Positions 49,452-58,857 of a stretch of DNA of 64,000 bases are shown here, piece by piece. The notes under the pieces were generated by a model. It made no database searches. It saw only the letters and a program-made list of their open reading frames with translations, and was not told the origin of the DNA. Positions within the stretch are counted from its first letter, which is position 1. Each line of letters begins with the position of its first letter. The position numbers and the translations under genes were made by a program. This DNA is from Collybia mongolica (Eukaryota; Basidiomycota; Agaricomycetes; Agaricales; Clitocybaceae). The stretch lies in the NCBI GenBank assembly GCA_013420905.1, contig JAAXNY010000001.1, forward strand, positions 6,262,001 through 6,326,000. The letters run 5' to 3'.

Positions 49452-49620
49452 GAGTTCTTTAGTTTACTAAAGACAAGTTCTTTATCAACCCAGTTTTTGG
49501 GCAAAAAGGTGATTCATTCATTCATTCATTCACATTCATTCATTCATTCATTCATTCACATTCATTCATTCATTCATTCATTCACATTCATTCATTCATT
49601 CATTCATTCATTCATATTTC
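49452..49620 (+). repeat. 61-bp conserved module plus (TTCA)n, copy 1
   Basis: A 61-bp block beginning GAGTTCTTTAGTTTACTAAA and ending TTTGGGCAAAAAGGTGA is followed by about 105 bp of TTCA repeats broken at intervals by CA. The identical block followed by (TTCA)n recurs at 63767. It contains the hairpin CTTTAGT-TT-ACTAAAG. Confidence 0.85.
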
Positions 49621-50340
49621 AACACCACGGGAAAATATTTCCATAATGGGATTTCTCTTCTCTTATGGCTTTTTACAGCATTTCTCCACAAATACAAAGT
49701 ATTGTGACATAATTTGCATGTATTTGGGATGCCTACATAATGCTTTTGATGATGCCATCAAAATTATGCATATCTAATATTTCAAAGCATCACGTTTCAA
49801 AATTTATTTTGTGATTTTCTCCATAACCAGTAAAGCTATTAACTTTGTTTTTGTATGTTTGGAATGTACAAACATGGCTCTACAATTTCCTTGTTGAACA
49901 CATTTTTCCCACAGTCTATTTTGAGCAAAATATTAGAAATGTCCAGATTCAGCTAGTTTTGAAGGTCTGTGTGTTATGCCAGGGGTGAACAAACATCTTA
50001 TAACAACAATGACCCTGACCAAACATGACCCTTGTGGGAAATTATCCTAAACATTGGAATAATCAACAACTACTACTATATTTACCTGAAATACAAAGAG
50101 GATTGAATTCTCTATTTATTGACATATGTCACATGATCTATTCCATCACATAAGCATACCAAATACATGACAACAATCTGAATGCTCATTTAGTGTCCAT
50201 GATCCTGGGAAAAGTAAGTTCTGATGGTTTTTGTGCACAGGCATTGCTTGTTTGCTTGGTAACATTTTCCCAGGGTCACATGACCTCTATAAACTATCAT
50301 CTACATTGTTTCTAGTCATTTACAACTTCCTGAATGTGGA
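49621..50340. other. AT-rich non-coding DNA left of the Helitron
   Basis: No gene recognised. This is where the helicase half of the Helitron should lie but does not. Confidence 0.4.
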
Positions 50341-51125
50341 ATGGACTTATTTCTCCTAAGAAAAGAAATAAAGAACAAGTACCTGCCACACAGTATGTTG
50401 GCCCACTCCACCCAAGTGTAATCATGGACCTTGGATGATCCCACATATTCCCCAGAGTCACCTTTTTGGACAACCACCTTCTCAGGAACATCAACCTCTA
50501 AATCTTCTTCAGATCTCCAGGATTTCAGGACTTCTCTAACATAGTTCTTCCAATAAACTGGAATAAATTGGTGACTAGTATAGTGATCAGGATTTCCCAA
50601 AAGATATAAAGCTGCCATAGGGCCTCCTAATTCCATCTTGGCTGTAAGACAATTAACTGTTTGAGTCACCAGTTTCCTAGCCTTTTCCTTTCTTTTCAGT
50701 GAGCCCCCCAACATCTCAGTATTTCTTTGAAAGACACTTCTAACTGCATCAAATAGGGCATGTGTTTTGAGACCTGGTTTTGTTACATAATCAGTAACAT
50801 AGGCAACTACTGCTTTGATAGCTGTTCCAGACATAAGACTTGTGGCATCACTGTTGCATCTAAACAAATAGGTAACAATAGGAGTGAAGGTATTAATCCA
50901 TGCCTCTCCTTTCTTCATATTCAAAGCACCTGTCTTTGGATCTACCTCTGTTTGCTCATAAACTTGCCTTGGAAATCTGGCTTTGCATTTTCCATCTTTA
51001 TTAATACATGTGGGTTTTTTAGATCCATCATTGGTTTTATTCTTTTTGCAGTTATGCACATTAGATCTCAAGACAAGATCATTGTCAGTCTCCTCAAATT
51101 TCTCCCACCAGTTTTCAAGTTTGAT
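50316..51125 (-). pseudogene. Helitron Rep domain, C-terminal part with Tyr pair
   Basis: Continuation of the Helitron protein beyond the KDZ copy C insertion. Reads LRSNVHNC, CINKDGKCKARFPRQVYEQT, GALNMKKGEAWINTFTPIVT, then SGTAIKAVVAYVTDYVTKPG, which holds the two-tyrosine Rep motif YxxxYxxK, and MLGGSLKRKEKARKLVT with MELGGPMAALYLLGNPDHYT. After EWANILCG (about 50385) the sequence no longer matches the family, and the PIF1-type helicase is absent. This copy is therefore truncated and could not replicate by itself. Confidence 0.85.
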
Positions 51126-52483
51126 CTGTACTTTACACTCCCCCACATGTCCTTGCGGACTGCAAAAGTCTGTGCGGACTCTGCAAGGACAGCACAAAGT
51201 CCACACGGACTCTGCACGGACTCTGCACGGACTCTGTGTGGACTCCACAGAGTCCGCGCGGACTCACTTACTTTCTTTTATTATGAAGCACTTACTTACT
51301 CTTTTACTTACTAACAATCTATATAATTAATAGAATATAACATATATTATTACTAAGTATAATACATATATGATAAAATAATTTAATATAGGCGGGGGCA
51401 GGGGCCCCCGCCCCCCTGTTGTCCTCGTTGGCCCCCACAACATCGTCAGCAGCCTGGGTTTCAGCAGCGGCGGCACTGGCTGCTTGTCTTGTTGTTGTCC
51501 CTGTTGTCCTTAGTCGTTGTTGTCGTTGTTGTCCTCGTTGTCCTTAGTCGTCATCATCCTCGTGGTGGTGGTGGTCGTCTTTGTTGTAGTTGTCATCGTT
51601 GTCATCGCACCGTTGTTAGTGCCGCCGCTGCTGTTGCCGTTGTTGCTGCAGGCCTTGTTGGCACTGTTGCTGCTGTTGCTGTTGCTGTCTTTGTTGTTGT
51701 TGTTGTTGTTGCCGCCTTCCTCCTGTTGCTGTTGGCAGCCGTATCCTTCGTTTCGAGTTCCTGAAGTGGGGAGGGGGGGACGCGCTGCGTGGTGAGCGTG
51801 TGGGTGAGCGGCAGTGTATGACTCACCTGGTTCTGCCCCTCAGGGCGCCCTTTCCTCATCGTCCCCTCGTTCTGTGTCCATTTCTATCCTTCTCCCCACA
51901 TCGTCTTGTGCGTCGTCATGTTGATGTTGGTTGGCGTTCGATGCGTTGGCGTTGGCAGCGTGGGTGCGTTGGCGTTGGTGTTGGCATTGGTGGTTTTGGT
52001 GGGCGTCGTTGATGTGGTTGAAAAGAACCAATGAAGACGTGGCAACAGTAATGTGACCATTGCACATGCCTCGTAATCATGTGACCTAAGTCCGTTGACT
52101 TGAGGCCAGTGATTCTGTAGCTAGAAATGCCCGCCTTGCCCAACGGTTATGAACGCCAAACATATTACGTAATGTTCGTGCCTGTACGCGTTCGAACCTA
52201 GTCAGATGCAAGTTTTTCACCACTGTTATGTTATGTTATTAATAACAAATAGTATATATAATTTGTGTAAATGAAATTTATATTACTAAGTTGATTAGTA
52301 ATTGACTGGCCGCGCGGACTCTGCAAGCTGTCCATCCGTGCTGGTCCGCATGTCCGCATAAAATTACACGGATTGATGCGGACTTGGCGCGGACACGGAT
52401 TCTTGTCTGGCTGACAGTCCTGCCAAATGAGTCCGTGTGGAGTCCGTGTGTCTGCACGGAGTCCGCACGGGTTATGTGGCTTA

Positions 52484-54091
52484 CAGTGGCTCAAAAAACT
52501 GCCCCAATGTTTGTACATTTTTGAAAGATCAATATGGTATGAAGTGCTGACATAAGCAGGGGACCTGGGGTAATTATGTAAGATACTATGACATCGTGGC
52601 TTTCCAATGGACCCTGGATCATGTGATTTGGATCAAAACCCATTAAGCTATAGGCCAAACAAAATGATTACTCATTGGGGCAGTTTTTTGACCCTCTATT
52701 AATTTTCTATCTAATACTTTGTATGACCACCTTTTGCCTTTATAACTGCTTGTATCCGCCTGGGCATACTTTCTATCAGGTTTTGGCATACCTCTGGTGG
52801 AATTTCACCCCACTCTTCAGCCAATCTATCCCACAACTCATGTACTCCTTTGGGTGGTGTCGGATATTCTTTAAGACGGCGCTTGAGATGTTCCCAAAGG
52901 TGTTCTATTGGATTCATGTCAGGGGATTGGGCAGGCCAGCCAAGGACTTGAATGTTGTTGTCTTCAAACCACTGTGTGGCCAGTCCAGATGTGTGTTTGG
53001 GGTCGTTATCTTGCTGAAAGTAGCGCTCGCCATCCACCATTTCCAACTTCTCAAAACTTTCCTGAACTCCACTCTCCAAAATTTCACAGTATTGAACCTT
53101 GTCCATGTTCCCCTGCACCTCTATGAGCTTTCCCACTCCATTCCACCCCATACAACCCCATACCATGAGGTTTCCTCCTCCTCCATGTTTGACAGTAGGT
53201 GATGTTGTTCTATCAGATGGTGGTTCTCCCCTTTGTTTCCAGACATAAACCTTTCCATCTGACCCAATCCTATTGATTTTGGTCTCATCTGTCCATAGAA
53301 CCCTTTTCCAGTCCTCCACAGTCCAGCTTTCATGATATTTTGCAAACTGGAGACGCCGGATGCGATGGGCTCGTTTGAGAAGAGGAGCTTTCCTCTTTGT
53401 AGCAGCATAAAATTGATTTTCCTTGAGTGCATTTCTGACTGTCTGGGGTGTGACAGGATTGGGGATGATGCCATTGATGAATTGGGTAGCCTGAACTGCA
53501 TTATCAAGCTTCCCTGACTTGATTTGACGAATAATTGACTGTTTGTCACGAACAGACAGCTTGGAGGGGCGGCCACCAAGGTTGTTTTCTTTGTTTCCAT
53601 CCACATCTTTGCTGATCCTACTGATGGTACCCTTCCCTAGACCAGTTTTCTCCTTGATTTGACGCTGAGAATAGCCCTCATTGAGGAGAGAAACAACAGT
53701 ATTGTGCTGAGCAGTAGAAATGGCTTTCATGATGGTGGTAAGAGGTCAAGAAGATGATTGAACCAATTCCAACATGTCAAATTGATACAAATAAAGTCAC
53801 ATGACATTGTTTATTCTTCCCACAGTCCATAATGTTCTTGCATTGGATCATAAATGCCAGAATAATGGAAAATAAGATAAGGGTCAAAAAACTGCCCCAA
53901 TGAGTAGCCATTTTGTTTGGCTTATAGCTTAATGGATATTGATCCAAATCACATGATCCAGGGTCCATTGGAAAGCCACGATGTCATAGTATCTTACATA
54001 ATTACCCCAGGTCCCCTGCTTATGTCAGCACTTCATACCATATTGATCTTTCAAAAATGTACAAACATTGGGGCAGTTTTTTGAGCCACTG
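52484..54091 (-). mobile_element. Intact Tc1/mariner element
   Basis: A 1608-bp element with ends CAGTGGCTCAAAAAACTGCC and its reverse complement, duplicating TA (52482-52483 and 54092-54093). Removing it restores the KDZ terminus GGCT-TA-GTGTAAAG. The inverted repeats are about 210 bp long and nearly identical. Each repeats its outer motif AAAAAACTGCCCCAATG at its inner end in opposite orientation, an IR/DR-like arrangement of Tc1 elements. Confidence 0.95.
52711..53730 (-). CDS. Tc1/mariner transposase, DD34E, intact
   Basis: Single exon, 339 residues, the normal length for the family. The N-terminus is a paired-like helix-turn-helix DNA-binding domain (GYSQRQIKEKTGLGKGTISR) followed by GGRPSKLS, a GRPR-like hook, and a second helix-turn-helix region. 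The catalytic domain has WTDETKINRIG (first Asp), FQQDNDPKHTS (second Asp) and GWPAQSPDMNPIEHLWEHLK (Glu), with 34 residues between the second Asp and the Glu. There is no stop, frameshift or intron. This is the only mobile-element protein in the window that looks fully functional by inspection. Confidence 0.96.
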   Translation of the reverse strand: MKAISTAQHNTVVSLLNEGYSQRQIKEKTGLGKGTISRISKDVDGNKENNLGGRPSKLSVRDKQSIIRQIKSGKLDNAVQATQFINGIIPNPVTPQTVRNALKENQFYAATKRKAPLLKRAHRIRRLQFAKYHESWTVEDWKRVLWTDETKINRIGSDGKVYVWKQRGEPPSDRTTSPTVKHGGGGNLMVWGCMGWNGVGKLIEVQGNMDKVQYCEILESGVQESFEKLEMVDGERYFQQDNDPKHTSGLATQWFEDNNIQVLGWPAQSPDMNPIEHLWEHLKRRLKEYPTPPKGVHELWDRLAEEWGEIPPEVCQNLIESMPRRIQAVIKAKGGHTKY

Positions 54092-54114
54092 TAGTGTAAA
54101 GACCTCAGTTTGAT

Positions 54115-54582
54115 GCACCTAGAGCAATCATCATCACTGCATTCCTTTTGGGTGCACATGGGTGGAGGAGGATTAGGTAGTGTCTGAGTTGGATCCTTAT
54201 AACCTTTGCATCCTTCATTGTCATCCACTTGCTCTCTAACATCCTGCATAGATCCAGTCATGAATTCTCCCATGTGAACACTTTCTAAGTATTCCACAAT
54301 TTTTTTTTGAAAATCAGAAGTGGGATCCATAATTCTATCTCTCATTTCTTGAGGTGACAGAATACCCTTCAACCAAAGGAGCATATGCAAATGGAGTGTC
54401 AGACTTCCTTGCTGCTCAACAGTCCCATAATATCCTGCAGTATTTCCATACAATCCTGGATGATTTTCCCCAATACCAAGAACATGTTTGATAAACATTT
54501 CAACCATAAAATGGAAAAATATAGCTCCAGCTACTAGATTTCCAGAAATAAGTCTATACCTCTCATCATATTCTCTTAACAC
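54115..54582 (-). pseudogene. Helitron Rep domain, HUH part
   Basis: Starts LREYDERYRLISGNLVAGAIFF after a frame change, then NHPGLYGNTAGYYGTVEQQG and the HUH motif region LTLHLHMLLWLKG, with CTQKECSDDDCSRC near the insertion. This is the rolling-circle nuclease core. The reading frame is lost to the upstream part by a 4-bp tandem duplication (CAGTCAGT on the plus strand, 54616-54623) and cut downstream by KDZ copy C. Confidence 0.85.
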
Positions 54583-56065
54583 TGGGAAAAATGTCTCTTT
54601 GGTATCTGCAAAATACAGTCAGTGATATGGGGTGCATATTGTCTGCTGGTGAAAAGGTAATAAACCAAGATGGTGCTCCAAGGAATGATATAAGTGACCA
54701 GATTTCATTTCTCATATATTTCTTGTTTGTTATGGATCCTTTGACATGTCCTCCCACATGGTCTAAGTCTTTAATCAGCTGAAAGCATAGCTTCTCTTCA
54801 TCAGTTTCTGGCTTGATTCTCTCACCAGTTTCCATTCTTTTAATCAGATTATTTAGAACATCAATATCTACATCCATAAGTCTCTTGGATATTTTGTCAA
54901 ATTTTGGTTTTTCAGCCAACAGATAACCAGCTGTAGTACTATCTTTGATTTGTTCATGATTAAATGCAATTAGAGGGAAGTGAGGATCTTTCTGAAATCG
55001 TTTATCATGGTACATAAGTAAGTGTTTTTTGTGTTTACTGTCAGACATTCTGCCTTTGTGAAATCCATTTCCAATTCCTCCAAGTCCATATGGAAATAGC
55101 CAAGGCAGCATTTGAGGAAATAGCTGAGGGTTCTCATAAATAGATTCTGGGCCCTCTGCATGCCCAATGGCAAGTACTTTTCCTTTGTTTGTTAAATGCT
55201 GTAGAGCAATAGCTTTGATAGCTTTCAGGCTTTTGGTGGAGTATTCTTCACCAGTTAATCCATGAACTACAAATGAACACATTCCAGTTTCAGTTCCAGT
55301 TTCTTCATCTATATCATGGACTGCAGATGATTCAGGATCTTTGTTGGATTCAGATTTTCTGTAATCAACAATAACTGGTGGGCCACTTTCTGGATACTCT
55401 TCTAAATTATCATAGGAGATGTTTAAGTCCAAATAATCTGAATGGTTGAGTTTAAGCCATTCCAGTGCAGCAGTTACTTTCTTCCTTCTTACAAGTAGAG
55501 GAGTCTGTTCAAAATCTGACTTAATGGGTCTACATGGACCAGTATAAATAAAGGCAAGAACGTCATCTAGTTCATCAATTGGGGGAGGTAATGTGTCATA
55601 GATCTTTGGCATAGGATTAGCAAATGAAATAGCATTGGCTCTCATTTTGTGCATTCCTGAAGAGACCTTCACAATACATCTGTTATGTCTGACTCTAGCT
55701 ACTAAAAGCTGCTTGGCAAAAGTCAGACCTTGTAATGCTTTAGGCACCTTTCCTAACCACTTTCCATTGGCCAAGGCCATCAGAGGAACTTTTCCTTTAG
55801 AGACAGACTTGTAACATAGCTTGCAAATATTATCAAGGTCTTCATCTATTACAGGACCCTCAAGGTCAAGAAATGGATCATTTGGGCTGCTGCGCTTCCT
55901 TTGAGTAACACCTACTCTCATCAAACAGCTTAAGTCCAATTCCAAATCTACCAGTTTCTGCAACTCTGAACATAAAGTGAGTTTTCCACAGACAGCACAT
56001 CCTGCTTCTGTAAAATTATTTGGAGATGTGTCTTTGCAAAAGTTTGAGATTATTGAATGCTGCAA
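54566..56065 (-). pseudogene. Helitron protein, DUF6570-like and Helitron_like_N part
   Basis: Uninterrupted 499-residue segment of the Helitron Rep protein. A Cys-rich start (CAVCGKLTLC, CKLCYKSVSKGK) leads to the DUF6570-like block (LLVARVRHNRCIVKVSSGMH, KMRANAISF). Then come VHGLTGEEY, FPQMLPWLFPYGLGGIGN, LLMYHDKRFQKDPHFPLIAF and FITFSPADNMHPI, the start of Helitron_like_N. The upstream frame (56615-56016) overlaps and supplies the N-terminal repeats. Motifs are well preserved even though CpG is nearly absent. Confidence 0.88.
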
Positions 56066-56615
56066 TTTCTTGGATGGTGGAGCAGGTGGAAATACTGATT
56101 GTTGTGATATTTTGTATTATATGTGATTTTCTGTATTTCTCAGGGTCTTTGAATTGGTGTTTTTTAACAGCCTCTAAATTGTTTTTCTTATATTCCACAG
56201 AGTCTGTTGATTGATGTTTCTTAACAGCTTCTAAATTCTTTCTCTTATATTCCTCAGAGTTTTTTGACGGTTGTTTTTTAACAGCTTCTAAATTCATTTT
56301 CTTATATTCCCTCAAGTTTTTTGATTGGTGTTTTTTGACAGCTTCTAAATTTTTTGTCTTATATTCCTCAGGCTTTTTGGCTTGGTTTTTTTTCACTGAT
56401 TCTAGGTGAGCTGTCTTGTGATCACCAGATGATTTTTCCTGATATTTTCTTGTTGCCTTTAACTTTGCCTCCTTATTTTTGTTTGCTTGATATTCTTTGT
56501 CAATTGATTCAAACATGCTTAAAAACTCATAACATGTGTCACAGGAATGAGAGCTGATTGCATCCTGGATCTCCTGGTTCTTGGACTTTGAGTGCACTTT
56601 CAAGCCATGGACCAC
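56016..56615 (-). pseudogene. Helitron N-terminal region with Lys-rich repeats
   Basis: About 200 residues beginning VHGLKVHSKSKNQEIQDAIS and SHSCDTCYEF, an SAP-like segment common at the start of agaricomycete Helitron proteins. It continues with at least five tandem copies of a 19-residue unit NLEAVKKHQSKN-EYKKK. The unit is visible in the DNA as a 57-bp tandem repeat (56150-56400). Confidence 0.75.
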
Positions 56616-57711
56616 AGCAATGGTTGACCTTTGTAATCAAATACTCCAAAGGAAGTTCAAATGCAAATTGGAACTCTTGGGTATTTAGCTGTTCAAGTGC
56701 TTCTGATTTTTCAATATAACCTATGAATTTAAATGATGTTCCCACCAAGGGCTTACTGACAGAGTATTGTGCAAGCTCAGTATATGTAAATGTATGAGAT
56801 GGGCCACCACCTAGAATTGTAGACCCTGTATTCATAGTTGGAATATTTCCCTCAGCAGATGTAGACTTGTTTGAAATAGCTTGATTCAACTGGATGAGTA
56901 TTGTTAAAGTTATAATAGCACTAGTCAGCAATAACTGGATGAACCTTGTTCTTGTTTTAGTCCAATACATTTTTAGATATAATGTAATAGCAGCTAAGGC
57001 TACCAAATGATAAACAACCATAAGATATACCCAATAACTAAAAATAATATTGAGACTTGAAATACATTGACAGACTCTGAGCATATGGGCAGTAAAATCA
57101 TGTCTTAAAAATAATTGTCTTTTCAGAATCAAACTTAACTGTGAAATAGAGTTGCTATATGGAACAAAAGCCCATAGTCTGAGCATTGTAATAAAGATTT
57201 TGCAGTACAATTCAAGATGTGGAGAATGTTTGCCAAAGTCAAGAATGGGCTGGATACATGCTTCAAAAAATGTTAGACAGCTATCACAAAAGTTAGTGTT
57301 TAAAATATACTTAGTTGTTTCAGTTGTGTCAGAGAATGAGCCATATTTGGCATCCAAAGAAATAAAGTTAGTACCCAAATCTGCAAGGTTTTCTACTATA
57401 CCAAACCATAGATGAGTGAACTGAGGAGTAGTTTTATCAGATGTACTACCAATATAAGTTACCTGGGTATCTGAGCAGATAGAGTTTACTTTTTGAACCA
57501 TAGCTCTTTCCTGCTTAGGAATACTACACAATGCTTTAGATCTGCTCCAATGAGGAGTGTTACAATGGGTTTTGTATTTGCTCACTTGAGCAATCTTAGT
57601 TGCAATTTCCAATGACAATGATTTAGCAATGTGCAATGACAATGATTTAACAAAGCAGGTCAATGCTGTAATGTCTAATGATGATGACGATGATTTGACA
57701 AAGCAAGTCAA
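56539..57711 (-). CDS. Unassigned 390-residue protein upstream of the Helitron gene
   Basis: Open frame whose last part (LNTQEFQFAFELPLEYLITK) runs into the SAP-like Helitron N-terminus in the next frame, so it is probably the 5' part of the same gene joined by a lost intron or a frameshift. The middle has hydrophobic stretches (YWVYLMVVYHLVALAAITL, LLLTSAIITLTILI) that look like two membrane segments, and earlier Cys-containing helices (FCDSCLTFFEACIQPILDF). A tandem duplication encodes the repeated TCFVKS-SL start. I recognise no family. It may be captured host sequence inside the Helitron. Confidence 0.4.
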   Translation of the reverse strand: MTCFVKSSSSSLDITALTCFVKSLSLHIAKSLSLEIATKIAQVSKYKTHCNTPHWSRSKALCSIPKQERAMVQKVNSICSDTQVTYIGSTSDKTTPQFTHLWFGIVENLADLGTNFISLDAKYGSFSDTTETTKYILNTNFCDSCLTFFEACIQPILDFGKHSPHLELYCKIFITMLRLWAFVPYSNSISQLSLILKRQLFLRHDFTAHMLRVCQCISSLNIIFSYWVYLMVVYHLVALAAITLYLKMYWTKTRTRFIQLLLTSAIITLTILIQLNQAISNKSTSAEGNIPTMNTGSTILGGGPSHTFTYTELAQYSVSKPLVGTSFKFIGYIEKSEALEQLNTQEFQFAFELPLEYLITKVNHCCGPWLESALKVQEPGDPGCNQLSFL

Positions 57712-57737
57712 TGCTGCAGTGTCTAATAATGATGACA

Positions 57738-57975
57738 GCCTAGAGCTGGAGTCCTGAGTAAGAAAACTGGTATATTCACTAATATAAGTGAGTACGAACC
57801 TGGAGTCCTGAGTAAGAAACTGGGGACTCCAGAACGAGCTACTCTACACCTATATACCTGTAGGAACAATAGTAGAGTACAATAGACAAAGGAACAATGG
57901 AACAATAGAACAATAGAACAATGAAAGAAGCAAAACAATACCAAGCTAAGCTATATATACAGGTCAATTCTAACA
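57738..57975 (-). repeat. Copia 3' LTR, inverted orientation
   Basis: Reads on the minus strand from TGTTAGAATTGACC (57975). It is preceded by a purine-rich polypurine tract (GGTCAGGGGGG). About 14 bp of the LTR end (TTCCACCTTTAACA in the other copy) are missing at 57738. It is the near-perfect inverted copy of 58217-58452. Confidence 0.88.
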
Positions 57976-58046
57976 TACCCCCCTGACCTGGTGCATCTCA
58001 ATAAGAGTTACCAAAATCAAAATAGAGTAGTCAGAAACAAAACCAT

Positions 58047-58216
58047 TCAGGGCTTAATACCCATCATCTCCCTGCAGTATTGAACCTTGGGGAGTGTAAC
58101 AGCCTTGGTAAGAATATCTGCCACTTGAGCTGTTCCAGGAATGTGATAAGTAGAAATAATTCCACTTTCCACTTTTTCCCTTAGCCAGAATAGTCTGGTG
58201 TCAATATGTTTCATTC
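58047..58216 (-). pseudogene. Copia RNase H C-terminal fragment, inverted
   Basis: Minus-strand end of a Copia pol: NRMKHIDTRLFWLREKVESG, then STYHIPGTAQVADILTKAV and REMMGIKP with a stop at 58047. This is exactly the piece missing from the plus-strand pol, which breaks off at GRMKH (62430). It abuts the first base of the 5' LTR at 58217. Confidence 0.88.
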
Positions 58217-58466
58217 TGTTAGAATTGACCTGTATATATAGCTTAGCTTGGTATTGTTTCGCTTCTTTCATTGTTCTATTGTTCTATTGTTCCATTGTTC
58301 CTTTGTCTATTGTACTCTACTATTGTTCCTACAGGTATATAGGTGTAGAGTAGCTCGTTCTGGAGTCCCCAGTTTCTTACTCAGGACTCCAGGTTAGTAC
58401 TCACTTATATTAGTGAATATATAGTTTCTTACTCAGGACTCCAGCTCTAGGCTTCCACCTTTAACA
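58217..58466 (+). repeat. Copia 5' LTR
   Basis: A 250-bp LTR with the classic inverted termini TGTTA ... TAACA, followed at once by a primer-binding site. It has TATATATAG near its start and the paired phrases TTTCTTACTCAGGACTCCAG in its 3' half. Confidence 0.9.
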
Positions 58467-58484
58467 GGTTATGGGCCCCGCGCT
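58467..58484 (+). other. Copia primer-binding site
   Basis: GGTTATGGGCCCCGCGC directly follows the LTR. It is complementary to the anticodon arm of initiator tRNA-Met (contains the complement of CAT-AACC), the half-tRNA priming used by many Copia elements. Confidence 0.7.
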
Positions 58485-58857
58485 CTAAGAGCTCTAGTTC
58501 AAGTATACAACTCACCAGTGCCATTTTTGCACCCTCTGTTCGCTTTTTTTGCCTTTATAGTGTGTTGCACCCCCTTTAGTTACAAGGGCATCCAACTTTT
58601 GGGACCATACTCTTCAGTGGGTTGGTTTTCATCCTACCTAGGAAATATCCCAGTAATCATCCTGGTGATCCTGGAGGTGCTACAATTGGGATTGCTCAGT
58701 AGTTACAGTAGAATACTCTCAGCACTCCTTTCCTGCACACACTCCTGAAGGCTCAACTTGGAACCCTGCCCTTTGTTATTTTCAAGGGAACCTGGTTGTA
58801 TTCCTGTTGATACAAACTTGCACAGAGGTCAACACCCCATTTTCACTCCTTACCAAC

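Larger units (their letters stand above)
51126..54106 (-). mobile_element. KDZ-type non-autonomous element, copy C, carrying a Tc1 insertion
   Basis: Inverted relative to copy A. Left end CTGTACTTTACACTCCCC at 51126; right end GTGTAAAGACCTC closing at 54106. A perfect 8-bp duplication AGTTTGAT flanks it (51118-51125 and 54107-54114). Without the Tc1 element and one TA it is about 1371 bp, nearly the same as copy A (1363 bp), with the same internal deletion and about the same interior. It disrupts the Helitron Rep gene. Confidence 0.92.
50340..57737 (-). mobile_element. Defective Helitron, interrupted by KDZ copy C and Tc1
   Basis: Minus-strand Rolling-circle (Helitron) element identified by its Rep protein. 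Its outer ends (5' TC, 3' hairpin plus CTRR) were not found, so the limits given are those of coding similarity. Order from 5': N-terminal SAP-like region and repeats (57711-56016), DUF6570-like and Helitron_like_N (56065-54566), HUH part (54582-54115), then the 51126-54106 insertion, then the Tyr-pair part. CpG is almost absent throughout, indicating age and methylation. Confidence 0.75.

Noticed and set aside
58217..58466. Inverted LTR pair as the TIRs of a DNA transposon
   Set aside because: TGTTA...TAACA termini, adjacent primer-binding site and polypurine tract identify them as Copia LTRs.
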